A stretch of 64,000 bases of DNA, taken from assembly GCF_046530675.1 (NCBI RefSeq), contig NZ_CP172558.1, positions 1,860,001 through 1,924,000 of the forward strand, in the 5' to 3' direction. Shown here piece after piece: positions 43,214 to 51,509 of this stretch. The notes under the pieces were generated by a model. It made no database searches. It saw only the letters and a program-made list of their open reading frames with translations, and was not told where the DNA came from. Every line of letters starts with the position of its first letter. The stretch's first letter is position 1. The DNA comes from Chitinibacter sp046530675. GTDB taxonomy: Bacteria > Pseudomonadota > Gammaproteobacteria > Burkholderiales > Chitinibacteraceae. Both the position numbers and the translations under genes were made by a program.

Positions 43214-44506
43214 CTAGAGGGTAATGCGTGCCAGCTCTTCAAAATAAGTCGGGAAGGTTTTGGCGGTGCATTTCGGATCGTTAATCCGCACCGGAGCGCC
43301 GCCCAGCGCGACCAGCGAGAAACACATCGCCATCCGGTGATCGTCGTAGGTGTCGATTTCGGCGTTCGGGACCAGGCTTTCCGGCGGAATGACCGAAATC
43401 CAGTCCTGACCTTCTTCAACGGTTGCGCCGACTTTGCGCAATTCGGTCGCCATCGCCGAGAGGCGGTCAGTTTCCTTGACGCGCCAGCTTTCGATATTGC
43501 GGATCGTCGTTTTTCCGTTGGCAAATAGTGCTGCGACGGCGATGGTCATTGCTGCGTCGGGGATGTGGTTCAAATCGACGTCGATGGCTTTGAGCTGACC
43601 ATTGCTCGGCGGCGCGGCTTCAATCCAGTTCGGCCCCCAGCTGATCTGCGCGCCCATTTGTTCCAGCGTTTCGGCAAAGCGTTTGTCGCCCTGAATCGAT
43701 TCGCTGCCAACGCCGGTGACGCGCACGGCAGGCGATCCGCCGATGGCGCCGGCGGCGAGGAAGTAAGACGCACTCGACGCGTCGCCTTCAACAAAAATCT
43801 CGCCCGGGCTTTGGTAAGACTGACCTGCCGGGATGAAAAATTCGTTCCAGCTTTTTTTCTCGACCTTCAGGCCAAATTTGGCCATCAGATTGAGTGTGAT
43901 TTCGATATACGGTTTGGAGATCAGCTCGCCGACGACTTCTACGGTCATATCGCGGTTGGTCAACGGCAAGGACATCAGCAGCCCGGTCAGAAACTGACTG
44001 GAGACATTGCCTTTGACCTGGACTTTATCGGCTGCCACAACGCCCGGTTTGATCTGCAGCGGTGGAAAGCTTTCATTGCCCAGATAATCAATCTGGCTGC
44101 CGGCCTGACGCAGTGCGTCGACCAGATCGCCAATCGGGCGCTCGTGCATGCGTGCGACGCCGTGCAGATGATAGCTACCATTTGAGAGCGCAAGTGCCGC
44201 TGTTAACGGGCGGAAAGCCGTACCGGCGTTGCCGAGGAACAGGTCGGCGTTTTTATTCGGAAAGTTGCCCGCGCAGCCGTGAACGATGTAATCACGCGTA
44301 TCATTAATCTGTTCGACTTTGACGCCGAGCGTCGCGAGCGCTTCGAGCATGCGCTGCGTATCGTCCGATGCCAGCAGACCACGCACGGTGGTTTGACCAT
44401 CGCACAAAGCGGCGAGCAAGAGGGTACGGTTGGAAATGCTTTTCGAGCCGGGTAGCGCGACGGTGCCGGCGACTTTAGCGATCAGCGCGAGATCGAGGTG
44501 TTCCAT
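43214..44506 (-). CDS. aroA: 3-phosphoshikimate 1-carboxyvinyltransferase (EPSP synthase)
   Basis: 430 residues. LPGSKSISNRTLLLAAL near 19-35 and LFLGNAGTAFRPLTAALAL near 90-108 bind shikimate-3-phosphate and PEP; DRLSAMATELRKVGA is the C-terminal hallmark. It makes EPSP in aromatic amino acid synthesis. It follows the heptosyltransferase gene by 2 bp on the same strand, suggesting one transcript. Confidence 0.96.
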   Translation of the reverse strand: MEHLDLALIAKVAGTVALPGSKSISNRTLLLAALCDGQTTVRGLLASDDTQRMLEALATLGVKVEQINDTRDYIVHGCAGNFPNKNADLFLGNAGTAFRPLTAALALSNGSYHLHGVARMHERPIGDLVDALRQAGSQIDYLGNESFPPLQIKPGVVAADKVQVKGNVSSQFLTGLLMSLPLTNRDMTVEVVGELISKPYIEITLNLMAKFGLKVEKKSWNEFFIPAGQSYQSPGEIFVEGDASSASYFLAAGAIGGSPAVRVTGVGSESIQGDKRFAETLEQMGAQISWGPNWIEAAPPSNGQLKAIDVDLNHIPDAAMTIAVAALFANGKTTIRNIESWRVKETDRLSAMATELRKVGATVEEGQDWISVIPPESLVPNAEIDTYDDHRMAMCFSLVALGGAPVRINDPKCTAKTFPTYFEELARITL

Positions 44507-44508
44507 GA

Positions 44509-45519
44509 TTACGATTCCTTGGTGAGTTCTTTCAGTGCCTTCATCACATAATCGGGCGTGAGTTTATTGAGGCAATCCATATGGCCGAGCGGGCAAACGC
44601 GCGCAAAGCACGGGCTGCATTCCAGAGCCAGCGTGACAATTTTGGCTTTGCTCGTCAGCGGCGGCGTAAAGCCCGGCGAGCTCGAACCAAACACGGCAAC
44701 GAGCGGGCGGCCGAGCGCAGCAGCGACGTGCATTAGGCCCGAATCGTTGCAAACAGCGACGTGCGCCAGCGAGAGCAAATCGATTGCTTCGGCGAGACTG
44801 GTTTTGCCGGCGAGATTGACGACATTCGGTTCGAGCTTGACGATTTCAGCGCAAATTTCACTGTCTTTGCCTGAGCCAAACAACCAGACCTGCGCACCGT
44901 CGGCAATTAGTTGGGTCGCAAGTGCGGCGGCATGCGCCGCTGGCCAGCGTTTGGCCGGGCCATATTCGGCGCCGGGGCAGATTGCAATCATCGGTTGGGT
45001 AGTGCTCAAGCCGAGTTTGGCGAGCGCCGCGTCGCGATCTGCATTGTTGATCGTTAATTCGGGATTGGGGATGGTCGCGCTGAGCGGTGTATTATCCTCA
45101 GCGAGGGCATAAAACCGCTGAACCATTTTCGGCAACGCAATCGGATCGAGCTTGCGCGCGTCATTGAGCAGACCGTAACGCATTTCGCCGACCCAGCCGG
45201 TGCGTTTTGGAATGCCGGCAAACGCCGGAACCAGTGCGGATTTGATCGAGTTCGGCAATACGATGACCTGATCGTAGCCGCGCGCTTTCAGTTGCCTCGC
45301 CAGTTTCCAGCGCTCGCGCAATTTAAGCTCGCCATGGCCGAAAGGCGCGTCAATCGCTTCGGCAATTTCAGCCATTCTGGCGTGCAGCGGGCGTGTCCAC
45401 GCTGGTGCGAGCACGTCAATTTGCGAGTCTGGATGGCGCTGTTTCAGCCGCGCATACATCGGCTGCGCCATGATGGCATCGCCAACCCAGGCTGGGGCGA
45501 CAATCAGAATACGTTTCAA
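44509..45519 (-). CDS. waaF: Lipopolysaccharide heptosyltransferase II
   Basis: 336 residues of glycosyltransferase family 9. RILIVAPAWVGDAIMAQPMYARLK at the start, PGAEYGPAKRWP near 167 and SLAHVAVCNDSGLMHVAAALGRP near 244 match WaaF, which adds the second heptose to the LPS core. Both available starts are TTG (45519, 45558); the shorter begins exactly where family members do. In the same direction as aroA. Confidence 0.88.
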   Translation of the reverse strand: MKRILIVAPAWVGDAIMAQPMYARLKQRHPDSQIDVLAPAWTRPLHARMAEIAEAIDAPFGHGELKLRERWKLARQLKARGYDQVIVLPNSIKSALVPAFAGIPKRTGWVGEMRYGLLNDARKLDPIALPKMVQRFYALAEDNTPLSATIPNPELTINNADRDAALAKLGLSTTQPMIAICPGAEYGPAKRWPAAHAAALATQLIADGAQVWLFGSGKDSEICAEIVKLEPNVVNLAGKTSLAEAIDLLSLAHVAVCNDSGLMHVAAALGRPLVAVFGSSSPGFTPPLTSKAKIVTLALECSPCFARVCPLGHMDCLNKLTPDYVMKALKELTKES

Positions 45520-45591
45520 GCTTTTATCCGTTTTTGAAAATGCAAAAGCGGCGACCAATGGGTGCGCCGCTTTGAAAAGTGGTTTGGGGGA

Positions 45592-45792
45592 TTAATGTCC
45601 CTTGATCACTTCGCCTTCTTTCAATTTGTACAGCGTACCGCAGTAAGGGCATTGCGCCTTGCCGGTTTTGGCAATATCAAGGAAAACGCGCGGGTGCGAA
45701 TTCCATTTCAACATATTCGGCATCGGGCAGTGCAATGGCACATCGTGTGCGGTGACTTCGATTTCTTTTTGGGTGTTGTCGATCAAACTCAT
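45592..45792 (-). CDS. Zinc-finger (CHCC type) protein
   Basis: 66 residues with ligands Cys22, His33, Cys48 and Cys51 (LHCPMPNMLKWNSHPRV and QCPYCGTLYKL), as in the NDUFS6-related zf-CHCC family. Function unknown; many beta- and gammaproteobacteria carry it near ilvE or the LPS heptosyltransferase gene. GGAGAG before the ATG at 45792 decides the start; the 17 extra residues of the longer frame come from a palindrome. Confidence 0.88.
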   Translation of the reverse strand: MSLIDNTQKEIEVTAHDVPLHCPMPNMLKWNSHPRVFLDIAKTGKAQCPYCGTLYKLKEGEVIKGH

Positions 45793-45823
45793 TATTCTCT
45801 CCAACTTAATTGGGTACTCTAGT

Positions 45824-45872
45824 GGGTATATCCATCTGGTCATTTATTGATAATGATTTCAGGTGTATACCT
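45824..45872. repeat. 49-bp palindrome, intergenic copy
   Basis: GGGTATATCC...GGTGTATACCT with centre CATTTATTGATAATGA, close to the copy at 30756. Confidence 0.85.
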
Positions 45873-45916
45873 TCTATTGATTGGTCATGTATCTCAAGTT
45901 TTATTGAGAATTTTTA

Positions 45917-46133
45917 AGTGCCTTCGGCACTGTGTTTTACAGTCGCAGTCCGCGACGAGGACTTACTTCTCTTGCTTCGCCAAGAGAAGTAAGCAAGAGA
46001 AGGCGACCCGGGCTCAAAGCGCTCCGCGCTACCCTCTGCTCGTCGCGAGCCAAACGATGAAACTGTTTGTCTCTCTTCTCGCCTCGGTTTTCGCTACACG
46101 GGATTTTAAGCCCCAGACCGATCAGCGTACTTC
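45917..46133 (+). repeat. Folded dispersed element, copy B
   Basis: AGTGCCTTCGGCACT edge, hairpin 1 (GTCGC-AGTCC-GCGAC, 45942-45956), hairpin 2 (13-bp stem CTTACTTCTCTTG, loop CTTCGC, 45962-45993), then CTACCCTC...GAGCCAAACGATGAAAC...TTTGTCTC as in the copy at 15019-15250. No gene in this 507-bp gap. Confidence 0.8.
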
Positions 46134-46171
46134 GTATTAACTAAAGCTCTTTGCCTATTTATGCCTTTAGC

Positions 46172-46298
46172 ACTGCCAAGAAGCGAGCGAGAGGCTCGAA
46201 GGCAAGGCAGAAAAAAGCGAAAAACCGGAGTTTACAAGTGTAAATGAGGATTTTGAGCTTTTTTCTAACGCAGGATTCGAGTCTCGCAGCCGCTTCGA
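46172..46298. repeat. Long imperfect inverted repeat at the 3' end of ilvE
   Basis: AAGAAGCGAGCGAGAGGCTCGAA...AAAAAAGCGAAAA pairs with TTTTGAGCTTTTTTCT...TTCGAGTCTCGCAGCCGCTTC around the small central palindrome GTTTACAAGTGTAAAT. The whole would form a cruciform or a terminator-like RNA hairpin 2 bp after the ilvE stop. Confidence 0.7.
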
Positions 46299-46299
46299 C

Positions 46300-47220
46300 T
46301 TAGACCAGCGTCAGCCAGTCTTCGTGCTTAGGATCGAGACCTTTTACGCAATCAAAATAACGTTTTTGCAAACGCTCAGTGATCGGGCCACGCGTGCCAG
46401 CGCCGATTGGGCGGTTGTCCAGCTCGCGGATTGGCGTCACTTCAGCAGCCGTGCCGGTGAAGAATGCTTCATCAGCCGTGTAGATTTCGTCGCGCGTGAT
46501 GCGTTTCTGTACGACGGTAAAACCTTCTTCGGCAGCCAGTGTCAGCACGGTATTGCGCGTGATGCCGTCCAGACATGAAGCCACGTCCGGCGTGTAGATG
46601 ATGCCTTTTTTGACGATAAACAGGTTCTCGCCAGCACCTTCGGATGCGTAGCCGTCGGTGTCGAGCAGCAGTGCTTCGTCGTAACCGTCAGCAGCAGCTT
46701 CCTGATGCGCCATGATCGAGTTGATGTAGTAACCGCTGGCTTTGGCACGCACCATCGATACGTTCACGTGGTGACGCGTGAAGCTTGAAGTTTTTACGCG
46801 AATGCCTTTAGTCAGGCCATCGTCACCCAGATAAGCGCCCCAAGGCCATGCCGCCACGATGGTGTGGATCGTGTTGCCGGTTGCAGCGATGCCAAGCTTT
46901 TCACTGCCGATGAATGACAGTGGACGCAGATAGCACGATTTGAGCTTGTTTTCGCGTACTACGGTTTTTTGGGCTTCGTTCAGCTCTTCAGCGGTGTAGC
47001 CGATTTTCATCTGGAAAATCTTGGCTGAATTGAGCAAACGTTCGGTGTGATCCTGCAGGCGGAAAATCGCGGTGCCTTTTGGTGTTTCGTAAGCGCGAAC
47101 GCCTTCAAACACGCCCATGCCGTAATGCAAGGAATGCGTGAGGACGTGGGTCGTCGCGTCGCGCCATTCAACCAGTTTGCCGTCGTACCAAATAACGCCG
47201 TCGCGATCTGCCAGTGACAT
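46300..47220 (-). CDS. ilvE: Branched-chain amino acid aminotransferase
   Basis: 306 residues, PLP fold type IV. PLP lysine is Lys160 in MVRAKASGYYINSIMAHQEA; the start ADRDGVIWYDGKLVEWRDA and HSLHYGMGVFEGVRAY match proteobacterial IlvE. It interconverts Val, Leu, Ile and their 2-oxo acids. Start at 47220 has AGGAGAG upstream; the longer frame adds 13 residues without ribosome site. Confidence 0.95.
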   Translation of the reverse strand: MSLADRDGVIWYDGKLVEWRDATTHVLTHSLHYGMGVFEGVRAYETPKGTAIFRLQDHTERLLNSAKIFQMKIGYTAEELNEAQKTVVRENKLKSCYLRPLSFIGSEKLGIAATGNTIHTIVAAWPWGAYLGDDGLTKGIRVKTSSFTRHHVNVSMVRAKASGYYINSIMAHQEAAADGYDEALLLDTDGYASEGAGENLFIVKKGIIYTPDVASCLDGITRNTVLTLAAEEGFTVVQKRITRDEIYTADEAFFTGTAAEVTPIRELDNRPIGAGTRGPITERLQKRYFDCVKGLDPKHEDWLTLV

Positions 47221-47363
47221 GCTGCTCTCCTGCCTGTTTTGCTGTATTCGGGAAAACAACGATTGTAACCGAAAATATGCATTTTCTGTTGTTCTTGCTG
47301 AGTGAGGCAGGCGTTGATTTTTCGCTGCTTTTCTTTAGCGCTGCAGCTGCGGCCGGGGCGGAG

Positions 47364-48257
47364 TTATGCCGGAGCACGCAACAGATTTTCCAGTGCCGGA
47401 TGCATGATTTTTTTGGGGCTGAAAATGGCGTGATAGTGCGCGGCCACGCCACTTAAAGCACCCAGTGTGAGCAGATCGTCTGCGGGTATTGCCTTGGAGG
47501 CGATAACTGGTGTTGGTTGTAGGCCTATACCTGCCCGGGCAAAGGCGTGCATCAATTCGCTGTCGGAAAATTCGCCGATGATATCCGGATAAATCTGTCT
47601 GGCGGCAAACCAGGCGTCCAGTTGCAGGCGCAAAGCCGTATTGCGCATCGGCAGCAGAATCGGAGCGCCATTCAGGCTGGCGGGGAAGTCGGCCTGATAT
47701 CGCTCGACCAGTTCACGCGTTCCCTGCAACATGATCGGCGCTTGCACCAGAGGCTGACAGCGTAACTGGAGCGCTTCAGCGTTCGGTAGCGGTCGGTCAG
47801 CCAGCACCAGATCAAACTGGTGCAGCGTCAGCTTGGCAATCAGCTCGTTGAGTTCGCCGTCGACCTGACAAACCAGTTTGACCGCCGTCTGTGAGGTTTG
47901 CGATGTCTGGAGTAGCGGTGCGAGCAGTTGCGTGGCATTGCTTTTCGGGATCATGTCGACGATGCCAATATTGAGTCGCGCCCGCAAACTGTCGCCGCGT
48001 TCCATTGCCAGTTGCAATTCATTGCCGAGCATGAAAATCTGATCGGCGTAATGCAGCATCGTTCGGCCCGCTTCGGTCAGCTGCAAGCCGCGCCCGACTT
48101 GCGTAAATAAGGTCTGTCCGGTGTCCTGCTCAAGCAGGCTGACCTGCCCGCTGATCGTTTGCGCGGTAATTCCCAACTTGCGCGACGCCGCGCTGATCCC
48201 ACCTTCCTTGGCAACGACCCAGAAATAATGCAGATGTTTATAGTTCAGCGTATGCAT
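47364..48257 (-). CDS. nhaR: LysR-family regulator, NhaR-like
   Basis: 297 residues. N-terminal winged helix (LNYKHLHYFWVVAKEGGISAASRKLGITAQTISGQVSLLEQ) is that of NhaR, the activator of the Na+/H+ antiporter nhaA and other envelope-stress genes in E. coli; the C-terminal half is a LysR effector domain. No antiporter gene is near, so the target is unknown. It faces away from htpX. Its C-terminal part contains a 49-bp palindrome-like stretch (47484-47532). Confidence 0.82.
   Translation of the reverse strand: MHTLNYKHLHYFWVVAKEGGISAASRKLGITAQTISGQVSLLEQDTGQTLFTQVGRGLQLTEAGRTMLHYADQIFMLGNELQLAMERGDSLRARLNIGIVDMIPKSNATQLLAPLLQTSQTSQTAVKLVCQVDGELNELIAKLTLHQFDLVLADRPLPNAEALQLRCQPLVQAPIMLQGTRELVERYQADFPASLNGAPILLPMRNTALRLQLDAWFAARQIYPDIIGEFSDSELMHAFARAGIGLQPTPVIASKAIPADDLLTLGALSGVAAHYHAIFSPKKIMHPALENLLRAPA
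47484..47532. repeat. 49-bp palindrome-like stretch inside the LysR gene
   Basis: GGGTATTGCC...GGCCTATACCT; same end variant ATACCT as the copies at 1457 and 45824. Confidence 0.5.
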
Positions 48258-48475
48258 GCATAACCTTTCGAGAAAAACTGACGATGTTTCAGTGTAGGAG
48301 CGATGGCTGTCCGGGTAAAGCCGCGTTATGATTCGCAGTTAATTGTGCTGACGGAACCTGCGGGCGGGCGAAGAGTCTTAATATCGATGTCAGCGCGTGA
48401 GCTACCCATTGTTAAATGGCACGGTGGCGCAAATCTTAAGCAATAATCTTCCAACTCTTGATCAAGGAGCAGATT

Positions 48476-49351
48476 GTGAAACGGACTATTTTATTAATCG
48501 CGACCAATATTGCTGTGATGGTCGTGCTCGGGATTGTTGTCAGTGTACTGGGCTTGAACCGCTTTATGAGCGCGAATGGCCTCAATTTACCCATGTTGCT
48601 GATGTTTGCCGGCGTGATGGGTTTTGGTGGCGCGTTTATTTCGCTGGCGATGTCCAAAACTATGGCCAAATGGAGTACTGGCGCACAGGTGATTGAGCGT
48701 CCGCGCAATCAGGACGAGCAATGGCTGTTTGATACCGTCGCGCGTCTGGCGCAACGCGCACAAATCGCGATGCCGGAAGTGGCAATTTACGAAGGCGAAC
48801 CGAACGCGTTTGCAACGGGCCCATCGAAAAATAACTCGCTGGTCGCCGTTTCAACCGGCTTGCTCTACAGCATGACGCACCGTGAAATCGAGGCGGTGCT
48901 GGCACACGAAGTGGCGCACGTCAAAAACGGCGATATGGTCACGCTGACGCTGATTCAGGGTGTCGTGAATACCTTCGTATTTTTCCTCGCGCGCGTTGTC
49001 GGCTATTTGGTTGATTCTTTCCTGCGCAAGGACGAAGAATCGTCGGGACCCGGTATTGCGTACATGATCACCGTGATTATCTGTGACATTGTTTTCGGTA
49101 TCCTCGCCAGCGTCATCGTCATGTATTTCTCGCGCCAGCGTGAATTCCGGGCTGACGCCGGTGCTGCGCAATTGATGGGTGAAACCGCACCTATGGTCGA
49201 CGCACTACGCCGTCTGGGCGGCATGGCGCCGAACGCCTTGCCAAGCAATATGGCCGCGTCGGGGATTTCGGATAAAGCCGGCTGGTCGTCACTATTCAGC
49301 TCGCATCCTTCGATGGAAGAGCGTATTGCGGCTTTGCAAGCGATGCGCTGA
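48476..49351 (+). CDS. htpX: Heat-shock membrane protease HtpX
   Basis: 291 residues. Two N-terminal membrane helices, zinc motif HEVAH at 144-148 in AVLAHEVAHVKNGDMVTLTLIQG, two further helices, then FSRQREFRADAGAAQLMG with the third zinc ligand. It degrades damaged inner-membrane proteins. GTG start at 48476, with AAGGAG six bases upstream; the longer frame begins inside that ribosome site. Confidence 0.96.
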   Translation: MKRTILLIATNIAVMVVLGIVVSVLGLNRFMSANGLNLPMLLMFAGVMGFGGAFISLAMSKTMAKWSTGAQVIERPRNQDEQWLFDTVARLAQRAQIAMPEVAIYEGEPNAFATGPSKNNSLVAVSTGLLYSMTHREIEAVLAHEVAHVKNGDMVTLTLIQGVVNTFVFFLARVVGYLVDSFLRKDEESSGPGIAYMITVIICDIVFGILASVIVMYFSRQREFRADAGAAQLMGETAPMVDALRRLGGMAPNALPSNMAASGISDKAGWSSLFSSHPSMEERIAALQAMR

Positions 49352-49363
49352 TATACATCCATT

Positions 49364-49412
49364 GGGTATTGCTTTGTAGTCATCAGAGGGTATTGCTCGC
49401 AAGGCAATACCC
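49364..49412. repeat. 49-bp palindrome with nested 25-bp hairpin, also acting as terminator
   Basis: GGGTATTGC at 49364 and again at 49388, closing on GCAATACCC at 49412. The inner GGGTATTGC-TCGCAAG-GCAATACCC hairpin is followed by TTTGTTTTTTTG, so it fits a rho-independent terminator for htpX. Confidence 0.85.
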
Positions 49413-49518
49413 TTTGTTTTTTTGTGGGCATCAGCCCCTTACTCGCCAGAACTTGTAATACGGCTGTCATTGAGTCGCTTTACAGTGGTGCCATCTTGGG
49501 TTTGAAGATGGTCATCAA

Positions 49519-51090
49519 ATGAAAATTGCAGTGCAGCTCAAACTGGGCAGTGTTTTAACCGGGCTGGCGCTGGGCGTGGCCGTTTTGCTGGCTGCGGGCA
49601 ATCTGCAGCAACTCAAGCAAAGTTTCGATCTTTATCGCGATGCGCGCCGTTCGGCTGCCGAGCTGGTGCAAATCAAGGTCAATATGCTGACCTTGTCCCG
49701 GCTCGATGTGATGCAGCCCGATATCAAACAGCAGCTCGATGCTTATGAGCAGCGCATCAGCAAGACCAGCAAAACCTTGCAAATGCCGGCAGCGCAGCAG
49801 ACCCAATTTAATCAATTACTCAGCGATAACTGGGCGCGTTATCTGAGTCAGTTTCGCAATGCGGCACTGATCGCCGAAACGTCGCCCGAAGATGCACTGT
49901 CGATTCCCGAGCAGATTTACCGCAACGATTTGTCGCCGATGCTGACGGCGCTTGATCAGTTAATGGCGCAGGAAGCGCAACGCGCCGCCGAGGCCGAAGC
50001 CGGTTTTGCCCGCCAGGTCGGACAGGCATTCTGGTGGGTGCTGATTCCCTTGCTGGTTTCTGGCGCGATGATTATTGGCCTGCTGCTGTTTTTTGTTCGT
50101 CGATTGCAACGCAGTCTGGGTGAAATGGAGCAGGTCGCCCAGCGTTTGCAGGCGGGCGATTTGACCTTGCGGATGCCCGAAGGGCAGGACGAACTGGGCG
50201 CCTTGGGCAGGGCGATCAATCACTTCTTGTTGCAGCTGATGCAAGTGCTCTCGCAAGCCAAATCGGCTTCGCAGCATACGCGCCGTGACGCGGTGCATAT
50301 CACCGAGCTGGCCAATCAGGCCGCGCAAAACATGATTGATCAATCAACGCGGGTCAATGAAATCAGCCTGGCGACCGACAGCATGACCGAGACGGTGCAT
50401 CATGTCGGCGCGCTGGCGCAGGAAGCGGCAATTGCGGCAGGGCAGGCCAAGGAAACGACGCGCGAAGCCAAGCAGTCCGGCGCGATGACCTTGCAAAATT
50501 TGCAGGCGCTCTCAACGCATTTCACTTCGGTCGAGCAGGCGATGCACGAGCTGGGATTGTCGTTTGGCAAAATCGTGACTGTCAGCGCGACGATCAAGGA
50601 TATTGCCGAACAAACCAATCTGTTGGCGCTCAACGCCGCGATTGAAGCGGCGCGCGCCGGCGAGCATGGCCGCGGCTTTGCTGTTGTCGCCGATGAAGTG
50701 CGCAAGCTAGCGCAAAATACGACCGATTCAACGCATACCATCGCCCGGATTCTTGATGCCACTCGGCAGTCAACCGAACAAACCGGCAAAGCGGTCACTG
50801 CTGCAGGCCAGTATTTGTCAGCGTGTAACCGGGACGGCGAAATTGTCGCGCAGGCGCTCAACCAGATTCACGAAATCAGCGAAACGGTTTCCGACAAAAT
50901 GACCGGCATTGCCAGTACGGTTGATGAGCAAAGCCGCGCAGCGAGTGCGATCAATCAGCAGCTGGCTGACATTGCCCAGGGGCTGAACCAGACCACGCAG
51001 AGCAGCAACAGCATTACACAGGACATGCGCCAATTGCAGGACGTCGCCAATCAGCTGGAAAACAGCATGGCGGCTTTACGAACAGCTTAG
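49519..51090 (+). CDS. Methyl-accepting chemotaxis protein
   Basis: 523 residues. Membrane helix about 8-28, periplasmic helical domain about 30-170, second helix about 172-192, HAMP about 193-245, and a cytoplasmic signalling domain with the conserved hairpin tip IKDIAEQTNLLALNAAIEAARAGEHGRGFAVVADEVRKLA. It passes an unknown periplasmic signal to CheA/CheW. Transcribed alone; followed by repeats only. Confidence 0.93.
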   Translation: MKIAVQLKLGSVLTGLALGVAVLLAAGNLQQLKQSFDLYRDARRSAAELVQIKVNMLTLSRLDVMQPDIKQQLDAYEQRISKTSKTLQMPAAQQTQFNQLLSDNWARYLSQFRNAALIAETSPEDALSIPEQIYRNDLSPMLTALDQLMAQEAQRAAEAEAGFARQVGQAFWWVLIPLLVSGAMIIGLLLFFVRRLQRSLGEMEQVAQRLQAGDLTLRMPEGQDELGALGRAINHFLLQLMQVLSQAKSASQHTRRDAVHITELANQAAQNMIDQSTRVNEISLATDSMTETVHHVGALAQEAAIAAGQAKETTREAKQSGAMTLQNLQALSTHFTSVEQAMHELGLSFGKIVTVSATIKDIAEQTNLLALNAAIEAARAGEHGRGFAVVADEVRKLAQNTTDSTHTIARILDATRQSTEQTGKAVTAAGQYLSACNRDGEIVAQALNQIHEISETVSDKMTGIASTVDEQSRAASAINQQLADIAQGLNQTTQSSNSITQDMRQLQDVANQLENSMAALRTA

Positions 51091-51128
51091 TTTATACCTG
51101 TGGCCAGTATTGGCGTGAAGTGAACAAT

Positions 51129-51153
51129 GGGTATGGCCTGCAAGGAAATACCC
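51129..51153. repeat. Short 25-bp GGGTAT...ATACCC hairpin
   Basis: GGGTATGGCCTGCAAGGAAATACCC, the same length and inner CGCAAG-like core as the nested hairpin at 49388-49412. It lies after the chemoreceptor gene. Confidence 0.65.
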
Positions 51154-51183
51154 ACTTGTTTGGGGGGGTCTCAAGACGTTTCC

Positions 51184-51372
51184 TGATTAGGTAGCTGTCT
51201 CAGCATGGCATTCCCCCTTCAATGAAGGGGGGTTAGGGGGGATTTCGGCACTATTCCAAGCTATTTTTGTGACTGAAACAAAGCCAAATGCCCCTCTATC
51301 TCTCTTTTACAATCCCACAAGGGGACAGACGAGGTGAATGAGCAAGCGCTTGCTGAGATGGCTACCTAATCA
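51184..51372. mobile_element. Second MITE family, 189 bp, TGATTAGGTAGC ends
   Basis: Terminal inverted repeats of 22 bp match at 20 positions (TGATTAGGTAGC-NN-TCTCAGCA on the left). The interior holds a CCCCCTTCAATGAAGGGGG hairpin and no reading frame. No target duplication is evident. With the hairpin at 51129, it accounts for most of the 419-bp gap after the chemoreceptor gene. Confidence 0.75.
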
Positions 51373-51509
51373 TAGGTGTTGATATGGTTAATCAATCGCT
51401 GTCGCCACTCCTTCCCCCATCAGTACCACAGAGGTACAAACGGGGAGGGGGAACAAAAACAACAAGTAAACCATCAACACGAAATAAGAACATTGCCTTT
51501 GTTTGCACG

